Below, one piece after another: positions 43,108-52,419 of a DNA stretch of 64,000 bases; the first letter of the stretch is position 1, and every line of letters starts with the position of its first letter. The DNA lies in NCBI RefSeq assembly GCF_945915435.1, contig NZ_CAMEFG010000001.1, forward strand, positions 1-64,000, given 5' to 3'. The notes below the pieces were generated by a model that was given only the letters and a program-made list of their open reading frames with translations, searched no databases and had not been told where the DNA came from. The position numbers and the translations under genes are program-made. The stretch is from an uncultured Paracoccus sp. GTDB lineage: Bacteria; Pseudomonadota; Alphaproteobacteria; Rhodobacterales; Rhodobacteraceae.

Positions 43108-43972
43108 CGCCCCCACGGGGATCGGCGTTCGCGACCTGACGGTCACCTATCGCAACGGCCATACCGCCCTGCGCGGCGCGGCTTTCGAGGTTCCGACCGG
43201 CTCGATCACCGCGCTGGTGGGGATGAACGGCGCCGGAAAATCGACGCTTTTCAAGGCGCTGATGGGGTTTGTTCCAGCATCTTCCGGCCATGTCTCGATC
43301 CTTGGCATGTCCGTAGCCCAAGCACAGAAGCTGAACCTCGTCGCCTATGTCCCCCAGGCCGAGGAAGTGGATTGGTCCTTTCCCGTCCTGGTCGAGGACG
43401 TGGTGATGATGGGCCGCTACGGCCATATGGGCTTTTTCCGCATCCCCCGCGCCGCCGACCGTGCCGCCGTGGACGATGCCCTTGCCCGCGTCGGCATGGG
43501 CGATTTCCGCAAACGCCAGATCGGCGAACTGTCGGGTGGACAGCGAAAGCGCGTCTTTCTTGCCCGCGCACTGGCGCAGGGGGGCCGCGTCATCTTGCTG
43601 GACGAACCCTTCACCGGGGTCGATGTGCAGACCGAATACGCCATCATCGACCTGCTGCGGCAGATGCGCGACGAGGGCCGGGTGATGCTGGTCTCGACCC
43701 ACGACCTCGGCTCGGTCCCCGAATTCTGCGACCGGGTGGTGCTGGTCCGGGGCACGGTGCTGGCATCCGGTCCGACGGATCAGGTCTTCACGCCCGAAAA
43801 CCTCAGGGCGGCCTTCGGCGGCGTGCTGCGCCATTTCGTGCTTGGCGCCCATCACCTGCATGACGACGACGACCCGCGCGCGCTGACGGTGTTTTCCGAC
43901 GACGAGCGCCCGCTGGTCTTTTACGATGAAAAGCACCGCACGACGCGCGAGCAGAAGGACCGCCGCGAATGA
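43100..43972 (+). CDS. sitB: Mn/Fe ABC transporter, ATPase SitB-like
   Basis: A 290-aa ATPase. Walker A GMNGAGKST, Q-loop VPQAEEVDWSFPV, signature LSGGQRKR, Walker B VILLDEPFTGVD and the H-loop STHDLGSV are present. The last 45 residues extend past the usual ATPase and include HHLHDDDDP, an acidic/His motif also seen in SitB/YfeB proteins. It overlaps sitC by ATGA. Confidence 0.92.
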   Translation: MSDAPTGIGVRDLTVTYRNGHTALRGAAFEVPTGSITALVGMNGAGKSTLFKALMGFVPASSGHVSILGMSVAQAQKLNLVAYVPQAEEVDWSFPVLVEDVVMMGRYGHMGFFRIPRAADRAAVDDALARVGMGDFRKRQIGELSGGQRKRVFLARALAQGGRVILLDEPFTGVDVQTEYAIIDLLRQMRDEGRVMLVSTHDLGSVPEFCDRVVLVRGTVLASGPTDQVFTPENLRAAFGGVLRHFVLGAHHLHDDDDPRALTVFSDDERPLVFYDEKHRTTREQKDRRE

Positions 43973-44829
43973 CCGAAACGCTGCTGCTGCCCTTCCAATA
44001 CGGCTACATGGCGAATGCGATCTGGGTTTCGGCACTGGTGGGGGCGGTCTGCGCCTTCCTGTCGGCCTATCTGATGCTGAAAGGCTGGTCGCTGATCGGC
44101 GACGCGCTGAGCCATTCGATCGTGCCGGGCGTCGCGGGCGCCTATATGCTGGGCCTGCCCTTTTCGCTGGGGGCCTTCCTGTCGGGCGGGCTGGCGGCGC
44201 TGACGATGCAATTCCTCAACGCCCGCACGGGGCTGAAGGAGGACGCGATCATCGGCCTGATCTTCACCGGCTTCTTCGGGCTGGGGCTGTTCATGATCTC
44301 GCTCAACCCGATGTCGGTCAGCGTCCAGACCATCACGATGGGCAACATCCTGGCGATCAGCCCCGGCGACACGCTGCAACTGGCCCTGATCGGAGGCGTT
44401 TCCCTGGCCATCCTGGGCGCGAAATGGCGCGACCTGATGGTGGTGTTCTTCGACGAATCCCATGCCCGCGCCATCGGGCTGCACCCCGCGCGCCTGCGGG
44501 TGCTGTTCTTCGCGCTGCTGGCCGCCTGCACGGTGGCGGCGATGCAGACGGTCGGGGCCTTCCTGGTGATCGCGCTGGTGGTCACGCCGGGGGCGACGGC
44601 CTATCTGCTGACCGACCGCTTTCCCCGCATCATCGGGCTGTCGGTCGCGATCGGGTCGACGACCTCGGCCGTGGGGGCCTATCTCTCGTTCTTCCTGGAC
44701 GGTGCGACGGGGGGCGTGATCGTGGTGCTGCAAACGCTGATCTTCCTTGCTGCCTTCTTCCTGGCCCCGAAACACGGGATGCTGGCCGCCCGCCGCCGCG
44801 CGCGCCACGCCGCCGAAGGGGCGCCGTGA
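43969..44829 (+). CDS. sitC: Mn/Fe ABC transporter, permease SitC-like
   Basis: A 286-aa ABC-3 family permease with about eight hydrophobic helices. LKGWSLIGDALSHSIVPGVAGAYMLG and VIALVVTPGATAYLLTDRF are the family signatures, including the ATPase-contact region. It pairs with the next permease; two permease genes distinguish Sit/Yfe systems from single-permease Znu systems. Its stop and the next start share TGATG. Confidence 0.92.
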   Translation: MTETLLLPFQYGYMANAIWVSALVGAVCAFLSAYLMLKGWSLIGDALSHSIVPGVAGAYMLGLPFSLGAFLSGGLAALTMQFLNARTGLKEDAIIGLIFTGFFGLGLFMISLNPMSVSVQTITMGNILAISPGDTLQLALIGGVSLAILGAKWRDLMVVFFDESHARAIGLHPARLRVLFFALLAACTVAAMQTVGAFLVIALVVTPGATAYLLTDRFPRIIGLSVAIGSTTSAVGAYLSFFLDGATGGVIVVLQTLIFLAAFFLAPKHGMLAARRRARHAAEGAP

Positions 44830-45689
44830 TGGAGTGGCTGACCCTGCCCTGGCAATTCCCCTTCATGCGCGATGCGGCGCTGATCGGGGCCATCATCGCG
44901 GTGCCCGCGGCGCTGCTGTCCTGCTTTCTGGTCCTGCGCGGCTGGTCGCTGATGGGCGATGCGGTCAGCCATGCCGTCCTGCCCGGCGTCGTGCTGGCCT
45001 ACATGCTGGGCGCGCCGCTGCTGGCGGGGGCCTTCGTCGCGGGCATGGTCTGTTCGCTGCTGTCGGGCTTCTTGCAGGAAAACAGCCGGGTCAAGCAGGA
45101 CACCATCCTGGGCGTCGTCATGTCGGGGATGTTCGGGCTGGGGATCGTGCTTTACACGCAGGCGCAGACCTCGCTGCACCTGGATCACATCCTGTTCGGC
45201 AACATGCTGGGGGTGGGCGCGGAAGATATCCGGCTGTCGGGCTGGATCTCGGGCGTGGTGGTGGCGGGGCTGCTGCTGAAATGGCGCGACCTGGCGCTGA
45301 TCTCGTTCGACCCGGTGCAGGCGCGGGTAGCGGGGCTGCCGGTCCGCGTCACCCATTACGCGCTGCTGGCCGCGCTGTCGCTGACCATCGTTTCCATGAT
45401 GAGCGCGGTTGGCATCATCCTGTCGGTGTCGCTGCTGATCGCGCCGGGGGCCATCGCCTTCCTGGTGACGCGCAGCCTTGGGCAGATGCTGGCGGTATCG
45501 GTGCTGGTCGCGCTGGCGGGCACGCAAGGCGGGGTGCTGGCCAGCTTCTGGCTGGACAGCGCACCGGCGGCAACCATCGTGCTGCTGCTGACGGCGATCT
45601 TTGTCGCGGCCTTTGCCGCCCGCAACCTGGCCGTCAGGCGGCGCGACCGGCGGGCCGCGCCCCCGGATCAGGCGGAATCGCGGACATAG
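44829..45689 (+). CDS. sitD: Mn/Fe ABC transporter, permease SitD-like
   Basis: A 286-aa second ABC-3 permease, about 30-40 percent similar by eye to sitC: LRGWSLMGDAVSHAVLPGVVLAYMLG, LDHILFGNMLGVGAEDI and IILSVSLLIAPGAIAFLVTRSLGQML. ATG at 44829. Its 3' end overlaps the convergent DppF-like gene by 22 bases, so there is no room for a separate terminator. Confidence 0.92.
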   Translation: MEWLTLPWQFPFMRDAALIGAIIAVPAALLSCFLVLRGWSLMGDAVSHAVLPGVVLAYMLGAPLLAGAFVAGMVCSLLSGFLQENSRVKQDTILGVVMSGMFGLGIVLYTQAQTSLHLDHILFGNMLGVGAEDIRLSGWISGVVVAGLLLKWRDLALISFDPVQARVAGLPVRVTHYALLAALSLTIVSMMSAVGIILSVSLLIAPGAIAFLVTRSLGQMLAVSVLVALAGTQGGVLASFWLDSAPAATIVLLLTAIFVAAFAARNLAVRRRDRRAAPPDQAESRT

Positions 45690-46426
45690 CCAAGGCTGGC
45701 CGCGATCAGGCTGCGCGCATAATCGGACGCGGCATTGCCCGCGCGCAGGTCTGCCACGCCCATCACCTCGACCAGTTCGCCGCCGCGCATGACGGCCAGC
45801 CGGTCGCACATGTGGCCGACGACCGACAGGTCATGGCTGACCATCACATAGGTCAGCCCGTGTTCGCGGCGCAGATCGGCCAGCAGGTTCAGGATCTCGG
45901 CCTGGACCGAGACATCCAGCGCCGAGGTCGGCTCGTCCAGCAGCAGCAGGCGCGGCTCGGCGGCAAGGGCGCGGGCAATGGCCACGCGCTGGCGCTGGCC
46001 ACCCGAAAGCTGATGAGGATAGCGAAAGCGAAAACCCTTGCCCAGGCCCACCGAATCCAGCAGCCGGGTGATGCGCCCGTCGATGCCGTCCATGCCCTGA
46101 AGGCGCAGCGTCTCGGACAGCACCCGGTCGATGGAATGGCGCGGGTGCAGGCTGGCATAGGGGTCCTGAAACACCATCTGCACGGTCTTGTGAAAGGCCC
46201 GGCTGCGCCTTGATCCGGCGATGGTCTCGCCCGCCACGCTTACCTGCCCCGACCATGTATCCACCAGCCCGGTGATCGCGCGCAGGATCGTGGACTTGCC
46301 CGAGCCGCTTTCGCCGACAAGGCCGAAGCTTTCGCCCTCGGCCACCTGAAAGGAAACCTCGCGGACCGCATCCACGCGCTCGGGCGGGTGGCCGAACCAG
46401 ACGTTCAGGTTTCGCACATCCAGCAT
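45668..46426 (-). CDS. Peptide/nickel-type ABC transporter ATPase (DppF-like)
   Basis: A 252-aa ATPase with Walker [10 protein letters not shown], signature [15 protein letters not shown], Walker [17 protein letters not shown] and H-loop VSHDLSVV. It lacks the oligopeptide C-terminal extension of long DppF proteins. It is the last gene of a minus-strand five-gene operon (binding protein, two permeases, two ATPases) with start and stop overlapping its neighbour by one base. Confidence 0.9.
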   Translation of the reverse strand: MLDVRNLNVWFGHPPERVDAVREVSFQVAEGESFGLVGESGSGKSTILRAITGLVDTWSGQVSVAGETIAGSRRSRAFHKTVQMVFQDPYASLHPRHSIDRVLSETLRLQGMDGIDGRITRLLDSVGLGKGFRFRYPHQLSGGQRQRVAIARALAAEPRLLLLDEPTSALDVSVQAEILNLLADLRREHGLTYVMVSHDLSVVGHMCDRLAVMRGGELVEVMGVADLRAGNAASDYARSLIAASLGYVRDSA

Positions 46427-47292
46427 CAGGCGCCCCCCTCGAATGTCTGGCCGTCGCGCCAGCTTTCCTGACGCTGCAAGACCGCCAGCCGCTCGACCGG
46501 GTGGTCCAGCCGGGGCAGGCTGTTCAGCAGCCCCTGCGTATAGGGATGGCGGGCCTTGTGCAGGTCCCTGGCGTCAAGCTGCTCGACGATCCGGCCCGCA
46601 TACATGATCAGCACCCGGTCGCAGAATTGCGACACCAGGTTCAGGTCGTGGCTGATGAAGATCAGCCCCATGCCCCGGTCGCGCACCAGCCGGTCCATGA
46701 TGTTGAGAACCTCGGTCCGCACCGATACGTCCAGCGCCGAAGTGGGTTCGTCCGCGATCAGCACCTCGGGGTCGGGGGCCAGCATCATGGCGATCATGAT
46801 GCGCTGGCCCATGCCGCCGGAAACCTCGTGCGGATAGGCGTCGAAAACCCGTTCGGGGTCGCGGATCTGGACGGCGGCCAGCATCTCCAGCGCCTTGGCA
46901 CGGGCGTCGGCGCGCGAGGCGTTGCTGCCCTGGCGGTAAGCCTCGACGATCTGGCGGCCGATGGGCATGACCGGGTTCAGGCTGAACTTGGGGTCCTGCA
47001 TGACCATGCTGATGCGCTGGCCCCGGATCTTGCGCATCCGGCGCTGCGGCAGGTTCAGGATGGACTGGCCGTCCAGCGTCATGCTGGCCGCCGTGACCTT
47101 GCCCGGCGGACGGACGAGGCCGAGGATCGCGCGCCCCGTCATCGACTTGCCCGAGCCGCTTTCGCCCACCACCCCCAGCCTTTCGCGGCCAAGGTCGAAG
47201 CTGACGCCGCGCACGGCCTCGAACGTGCCGCTGCGGGTGGGAAAGCTGACGCGCAGGTCGCGGACGCTGATCAGGGGGGCATCCGTCGTCAT
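46426..47292 (-). CDS. Peptide/nickel-type ABC transporter ATPase (DppD-like)
   Basis: A 288-aa ATPase: Walker [11 protein letters not shown]-loop VMQDPKFSLNPVMPIG, signature VSGGMGQRIMIAMML, Walker [17 protein letters not shown]-loop ISHDLNLV, and the C-terminal ARHPYTQGLL motif of dipeptide/nickel ATPases. ATG at 47292; the longer frame to 48222 runs through the permease genes and is not real. It overlaps the preceding permease by 4 bases. Confidence 0.9.
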   Translation of the reverse strand: MTTDAPLISVRDLRVSFPTRSGTFEAVRGVSFDLGRERLGVVGESGSGKSMTGRAILGLVRPPGKVTAASMTLDGQSILNLPQRRMRKIRGQRISMVMQDPKFSLNPVMPIGRQIVEAYRQGSNASRADARAKALEMLAAVQIRDPERVFDAYPHEVSGGMGQRIMIAMMLAPDPEVLIADEPTSALDVSVRTEVLNIMDRLVRDRGMGLIFISHDLNLVSQFCDRVLIMYAGRIVEQLDARDLHKARHPYTQGLLNSLPRLDHPVERLAVLQRQESWRDGQTFEGGA

Positions 47293-48203
47293 TCCTTGGC
47301 TCCTTTCGGGTCCAGCACGTCGCGCAAACCGTCGCCCAGCAGGTTGAAGGCAAGGCTGACGACAAAGATCGCAAGGCCCGGCATGGCCGCGACCCACCAG
47401 AAGTCCAGGATGTAGTTGCGCCCGTCCGAAATCATCGCGCCCCATTCGGCCAGCGGCGGCTGCGCGCCAAGGCCAAGGAAGCCAAGCCCCGCGGCGGACA
47501 GGATGATCCCCGCCATGTCCAGCGCCACCCGCACGATCATCGACGACAGGCACAGCGGCCAGATATGCCCGATCAGCAGCCGCGTCCGTCCCGCGCCCTG
47601 CAAGCGCGCGGCCGCGATGAAATCGGCGCGGCGGATGGTCAGCGTCTCGGCCCGCGCAAGGCGGGCATAGGGCGGCCACGAGGTCAGCGCCAGCGCCAGC
47701 ACCGCGTTGCCGATCCCCGGCCCGAGCGCCGCGACGAAGGCCAGCGCGAGGATCAGCTTGGGGAACGCCAGGAAGATGTCGGTCACCCGCATCAGCACCT
47801 GGTCGACCCAGCCGCCCGCGAAACCCGCCACCGTGCCGATGAACAGTCCGATGATGGGCGCCACCAGCGCCACGGTGCCCACGATGAACAGCGTCGTGCG
47901 CGAACCCCAGATCAGCCGCGACAGGATATCGCGGCCAAGCGCGTCCGTGCCCAGCCAGTTCGCGCCCGAAGGTGGTTGCAGCCGGTTCGCCAGGTTCTGC
48001 GCATAGGGGTTCTGCGGCGAGATCCAGGGCGCGAAGATCGCCGTCAGCACCAGCAGCACCAGGATGATCAGCCCCAGCATCGCCAGCTTGTTGCGCCGGA
48101 AGGTGCGCCAGCCCTGATAGGCCGCGCCAAGCCGCGCCTGCCTGCGCGATTGCGGGGCGTCCGACAGCAGCCATTCGCGCCTTGTCATGGTCCTGTCCGC
48201 CAT
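47289..48203 (-). CDS. Peptide/nickel-type ABC transporter permease (DppC-like)
   Basis: A 304-aa permease with an N-terminal OppC_N segment (YQGWRTFRRNKLAMLGLIILVLLVLTAIFAPWI), the LGTDALGRDILSRLIWGSR periplasmic motif, and the ATPase-contact loop EAA (ARLARAETLTIRRADFIAAARLQGAG). Six hydrophobic helices. It overlaps its neighbours by 1 and 4 bases. Confidence 0.92.
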   Translation of the reverse strand: MADRTMTRREWLLSDAPQSRRQARLGAAYQGWRTFRRNKLAMLGLIILVLLVLTAIFAPWISPQNPYAQNLANRLQPPSGANWLGTDALGRDILSRLIWGSRTTLFIVGTVALVAPIIGLFIGTVAGFAGGWVDQVLMRVTDIFLAFPKLILALAFVAALGPGIGNAVLALALTSWPPYARLARAETLTIRRADFIAAARLQGAGRTRLLIGHIWPLCLSSMIVRVALDMAGIILSAAGLGFLGLGAQPPLAEWGAMISDGRNYILDFWWVAAMPGLAIFVVSLAFNLLGDGLRDVLDPKGAKE

Positions 48204-49309
48204 CAGCCCGCCCTCGGATCAAGGAAGCGATAGAGAAGGTCGCTGAGCAGGTTCAGCCCCACGAAACAGGCGCCGATCAGGACCGTCCCGCCAAGCACGG
48301 CGTTCATGTCGCCCGCCAGCATCGCGTTGGTGATATATTGCCCGATGCCGGGCCAACTGAAGATGATCTCGGTCAGCACGGAACCTTCCAGCAGCGAACC
48401 GAAGGACAGCGCAATCACCGTGATCAGCGGCACGGCGATATTGCGCAGCGCATGGCCCCAGATGACGCGGGTTTCCGACAGGCCCTTGACGCGGGCGGTG
48501 GTGATGTATTCCGCCGAAAGCTGTTCCAGCATGAAGCTGCGGGTCATGCGGCTGATATAGGCAAGGCTGAAATAGCCCAGCAGGCAGGCGGGCAGGATGA
48601 TATGGGAAAAGGCATCGCGGAACGCGCCCCAGTCGCGCGCCAGCGCGCTGTCCAGCAGGATCATGCCGGTGACGTTCGGCACCATGCCGTCGTAGATGAT
48701 GCCCTGCCGTCCCGGCCCGCCGACCCAGCCCAGGATGCCGTAAAAGATCAGCAGCCCCATCAGGCCCAGCCAGAAGATCGGCATCGAATAGCCCACCAGC
48801 GCCACGACCCGCGCGACCTGGTCGATCCAGCTTCCCCGCTTGGCCGCCGCGATCACGCCAAGCGGCACGCCGACGCAGACGCCGATCAGCGTGCCCAGCG
48901 TCGCAAGCTCGATCGTGGCCGGGAACACGCGCCTGAGGTCGTCGGCCACGGGGTGGCCCGTGGAAATCGAGCGGCCGAAATCGCCCCGCAGCACGTCGCC
49001 GACATAACGCAGGAACTGTTCCCACAAGGGGCGGTCCAGCCCAAGCGCCTGATAGGCGGCCTCGTATTGGGCCTGGGTGGCGCGTTCGCCCACCACCTTC
49101 AGCACCGGGTCGATGGGCATGACCCGCCCGATCACGAAGGTCACGACCAGCAGGCCCAGCAGCGTCAGCACCAGCGACAGCACGATGCCGCCGATCTTGA
49201 CCAGCCGCCGCCGCATGGCCGACGAATGCCCCCGCCCCGGCGGCGTCATACCGGCCGGAGGCAGGGCCGAGGGCGGTTGTCCGCCCTGCGGGGGTTCCAT
49301 GACGGCCAA
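48203..49309 (-). CDS. Peptide/nickel-type ABC transporter permease (DppB-like)
   Basis: A permease of up to 368 aa with the DppB signature LGLDRPLWEQFLRYVGDVLRGDFGRSISTG and contact loop SAEYITTARVKGLSETRVIWGHALRN. The first 30 or so residues (Pro/Gly-rich) are unusual; ATGs at 49300 and 49216 (MRRRLVKIGG) are possible true starts, the latter just before the first helix. Six hydrophobic helices. Confidence 0.9.
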   Translation of the reverse strand: MAVMEPPQGGQPPSALPPAGMTPPGRGHSSAMRRRLVKIGGIVLSLVLTLLGLLVVTFVIGRVMPIDPVLKVVGERATQAQYEAAYQALGLDRPLWEQFLRYVGDVLRGDFGRSISTGHPVADDLRRVFPATIELATLGTLIGVCVGVPLGVIAAAKRGSWIDQVARVVALVGYSMPIFWLGLMGLLIFYGILGWVGGPGRQGIIYDGMVPNVTGMILLDSALARDWGAFRDAFSHIILPACLLGYFSLAYISRMTRSFMLEQLSAEYITTARVKGLSETRVIWGHALRNIAVPLITVIALSFGSLLEGSVLTEIIFSWPGIGQYITNAMLAGDMNAVLGGTVLIGACFVGLNLLSDLLYRFLDPRAG

Positions 49310-49312
49310 GGG

Positions 49313-50908
49313 TTATTCGCCCTTCACGACCTGACGGTAAGAGACCGAGGCGACAGAGCCGCCCGCCGACCAGTTCTGGACGTTGGCCTGCATCCCGGCC
49401 TGCTCGACGCGCTGGAACATGGGCACGATGGGCGCGATCTCGCGATACTGGCTCTGGATGTCCAGATACATCTGGCTGCGGGTCTCGGTGTCGTTCTCGA
49501 CCACGGCGGCGGCGACCTTTTCGGCCAGGTCGTCCGGCACCGCCCACGAGTTGCGCCAGGCCAGTTGCGAATGGCGCGCCTCGGGCGAGTTGTCGGGGTT
49601 GACGGCAAAGGTCGAGACGTTGGTGTTCGGGTCGGCGTAATCCGGCCCCCATTCGCCGATGAAGATCGGCACCTGCCGCGCGCGATAGGCGTCCAGCACC
49701 TGTGCGCCGGTCATCTGCTGGATTTCCAGCGTCAGCCCGGCCTCGGCAAAGGAGGCCTGCAAGGTCTGCGCCACATCGACATATTCGCGGATGTCGCGGA
49801 CGACCGTGCGCAGCGTCCCCGAGGTCACGCCCGCCTCGGCCAGCAGTTCGCGCGCCTTTTCGACATCCAGCGACCACGGGTTTTCATCGGTCGAACCCAG
49901 ATAGCCCGCCGGAATGATGTTCTGGTGAACGATCCACTGGCCTTCAAGGAAGCTGTCGGCCATGCCCTGATAATCGACCAGGTGCTTGATCGCCTCGACC
50001 ACCTGCGGCTGTTGCAGCAGTGGATCCTCTTGCGACAGGCCCATATAGAGGATGCGCCCGCGCGGCTCGGACGTCACCGTCAGGGCGTCGTTGCCCGCCA
50101 GCCCCTGGACGTCGTTGGGCGACAGGTTGCGCGCCACGTCCACGTCGCCGCGTTCCAGCAGCAGGCGTTGGGCGCTGCTTTCCTGGACATGGCGCACGAC
50201 GACGCGCTTCATTTCCGGCGCGCCGCCCCAATAGTCTTCATATGCCTGCAACTGGACCTGTTCGTTCGGACGCCATGCCGTCAGCGTGTAAGGCCCCGAG
50301 CCTGCCGAATTGGTCGAAAGCCAGGCATTGCCCAGGTCGTCCTCGCCGCCGTTGGCCAGCACGGTTTCCTTGTCCACGATCCCGCCCGAGTTCGAGGCAA
50401 GGCAGTTCAGCACGAAGGACAGCGCATAGGGCTGGTCCAGTTCCAGGATCACCTGGTTGCCCTCGGCGCGGATGCGTTCCTCGACGTTATCGGGGGTAAA
50501 GCCGAATTGCGTGAAGATGAAGGCGGGCGACAGGTCCAGCTTGACGACGCGCTGCAAGGACCACGCCGCGTCCTCGGCCCGGACGGGGTTGCCGGAATGG
50601 AAGGTGACGCCTTCGCGCATGGTCAGGGTGACGGTCGTGCCGTCCTCGCTGACCTCCCACGATTCGGCAAGGCTGGGCTGAAGGCCCGCCTCCAGGTCCA
50701 GCGGGTCGAAATCGACCAGCCGGTCGTAGAGGTTCCAGCCCACGTCGTTGCCCGAGAATTCGAAGCTTTGCGCCGGGTCCAGGCTGATGATGTCGTCGAC
50801 CTGCGCGGCCACGACCAGCATGTCGGCGGGCGTCTCGGCCATCGCCGCCGGAGCGGCTGCAACCGCCGTCGCCAGAAGAAGGGCACGCAGTGAAATGGTT
50901 CTGGTCAT
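49313..50908 (-). CDS. Peptide/nickel-type ABC transporter binding protein
   Basis: A 531-aa family 5 solute-binding protein with signal peptide (cleavage after AAMA, about residue 24). LEAGLQPSLAESWEVSEDGTTVTLTMREGVTFHSGNPVRAEDAAWSLQRVV is the family signature. The ligand could be a di- or oligopeptide or another small molecule; the sequence alone does not decide. ATG at 50908; the longer upstream frame is antisense to the GspS-like gene. It is the first gene of the operon, whose promoter must lie in the 285-base gap to 51193. Confidence 0.9.
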   Translation of the reverse strand: MTRTISLRALLLATAVAAAPAAMAETPADMLVVAAQVDDIISLDPAQSFEFSGNDVGWNLYDRLVDFDPLDLEAGLQPSLAESWEVSEDGTTVTLTMREGVTFHSGNPVRAEDAAWSLQRVVKLDLSPAFIFTQFGFTPDNVEERIRAEGNQVILELDQPYALSFVLNCLASNSGGIVDKETVLANGGEDDLGNAWLSTNSAGSGPYTLTAWRPNEQVQLQAYEDYWGGAPEMKRVVVRHVQESSAQRLLLERGDVDVARNLSPNDVQGLAGNDALTVTSEPRGRILYMGLSQEDPLLQQPQVVEAIKHLVDYQGMADSFLEGQWIVHQNIIPAGYLGSTDENPWSLDVEKARELLAEAGVTSGTLRTVVRDIREYVDVAQTLQASFAEAGLTLEIQQMTGAQVLDAYRARQVPIFIGEWGPDYADPNTNVSTFAVNPDNSPEARHSQLAWRNSWAVPDDLAEKVAAAVVENDTETRSQMYLDIQSQYREIAPIVPMFQRVEQAGMQANVQNWSAGGSVASVSYRQVVKGE

Positions 50909-51193
50909 GATGGTGATTCCCTGTTGGCCGCCTGTCTCGCGGCATATCCGTGGCCCCGAGGATGACCCCTTCGCGCGAAAGGGGCAAGGGGAACAGGACC
51001 GCCGCCTTGCGCGGGTTGAAGCAAGTCGCGATCGTAATCGCAAACGCCGCCTTATGTATAGGCATGAACGGTCCCGCCGACGCAACGTAGGAAACCCGCC
51101 AGCCCCGCCCCGATGCCGCCCCGATGCCTCGCCGGGGTTGCATCCCAGAGCCGTCCTTGCCATCTGGTGGACAAACCCTGAAAAGGCTGCCCC
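50909..51193. other. Divergent control region of the dpp-like and GspS-like genes
   Basis: No gene seen. It holds the inverted repeat GCGAT-CGTA-ATCGC (51028-51041), a candidate operator, and an A/T-rich patch CTTATGTATAGG (51050-51061) that could hold a -10 element for either direction. The rest is GC-rich without clear hairpins. Confidence 0.4.
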
Positions 51194-52417
51194 ATGCGCA
51201 AGATCACCCTGCCCGAGCGCCCCGGCTGGCGCGACCGCGCCGCCGAGCTTGGCTTTACCTTCGCCGACATGGGCGGGGAACCCTATTGGGACGAAACCAG
51301 CGCCTATGCCTTCACGCTGGACCAGATCGAGCGCGACATCGAGGACCCCGCCACCGAACTGCATGACATGTGCCGCGAGGCCGTGGCGCTGGCCGTCGCG
51401 GACGAGGAATGGCTGGAACGCCTGGCGATCCCGCGCCAGCATCACGACCTGATCGCCCAATCGTGGACCCATGACGAGCCTGAACTTTACGGCCGGATGG
51501 ACCTGTCCTATGACGGCACCGGCCCCGCAAAGCTGCTGGAATACAACGCGGATACGCCGACCTCGCTTTACGAATCCGCCTCGTTCCAGTGGCTGTGGCT
51601 GGAAGAGCAGCAGCAGCTTGGCGTGCTTGGTCCCGATACCGACCAGTTCAACGCCATCCACGAATCGCTGGTCGAACGCTTCGGCCAGATCACCGATCCG
51701 GGGACCGAGATCCATTTCGCCGCCGACAAGGACAACCCCGAGGATTACGCCACCGTCGAGGCCCTTGCCTGGGCCGCGCGAGAGGCGGGGATGGGCGCGC
51801 ATTTCACCGACCTTTCCGGCATCGGGCTGTCCGACCAGGGCCAGTTCACCGACGACCAGGACCGGGTAATCGGCACGCTGTTCAAGCTTTACCCGTGGGA
51901 GGACATGCTGCGCGACGAATTCGCCGCGCATCTGCAATCCTCGCGCACCCGCTTTCTGGAACCGCCGTGGAAGGCCGTGCTGTCGAACAAGGGCATGCTG
52001 CCGCTGCTGTGGCAGATGTTTCCCGGCCATCCCAACCTGCTGCCCGCCTTCTTCCATGCCGACGTGGCCGATGCGCTGCGGGGCGGCACGCCCGCGCCCC
52101 ATGTCGCCAGCGCCTTCGCGGCGGCGCAGGACGCGCTGCGGGCAGGCCATGTCACCAAGCCGCTGTTCTCGCGCGAGGGGGCGGGGGTCGCGATCCATCA
52201 GGATGGCCGGATCGCCGAGGAAACCGGCGACGACAGCTATTCGCACCACCCCATGATCGTGCAGGCGCTGGCGCCCCTGCCGCTGATGGACGGCTTCCAC
52301 CCGGTCCTGGGCGCCTGGATCGTCGGACGGTCCTGCGTGGGCCTGGGCCTGCGCGAGGATCGCGCCCGCATCACCCACAACCTTTCCCGTTTCAAACCGC
52401 ATTTCATCGAGGGATAG
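51194..52417 (+). CDS. Glutathionylspermidine synthase-like ATP-grasp protein (YgiC/YjfC)
   Basis: A 407-aa protein matching the C-terminal ATP-grasp domain of glutathionylspermidine synthetase, as in YgiC and YjfC. Landmarks: YGRMDLSYDGTGPAKLLEYNADTPTSLYESASFQW, NKGMLPLLWQMFPGHPNLLPAFF, KPLFSREGAGVAI and HPVLGAWIVGRSCVGLGLRED. YgiC-type proteins probably ligate a small amine or peptide; the true substrate is unknown. No amidase domain. The YgiB homologue follows with 2 bases between, as in the E. coli ygiBC pair though in reversed order. Confidence 0.85.
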   Translation: MRKITLPERPGWRDRAAELGFTFADMGGEPYWDETSAYAFTLDQIERDIEDPATELHDMCREAVALAVADEEWLERLAIPRQHHDLIAQSWTHDEPELYGRMDLSYDGTGPAKLLEYNADTPTSLYESASFQWLWLEEQQQLGVLGPDTDQFNAIHESLVERFGQITDPGTEIHFAADKDNPEDYATVEALAWAAREAGMGAHFTDLSGIGLSDQGQFTDDQDRVIGTLFKLYPWEDMLRDEFAAHLQSSRTRFLEPPWKAVLSNKGMLPLLWQMFPGHPNLLPAFFHADVADALRGGTPAPHVASAFAAAQDALRAGHVTKPLFSREGAGVAIHQDGRIAEETGDDSYSHHPMIVQALAPLPLMDGFHPVLGAWIVGRSCVGLGLREDRARITHNLSRFKPHFIEG

Positions 52418-52419
52418 TC

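Noticed and set aside
46426..48222. 598-codon frame as one fused ABC protein
   Set aside because: The upstream half is a shadow of the permease gene; ABC domain and ATG at 47292 fix the true gene.
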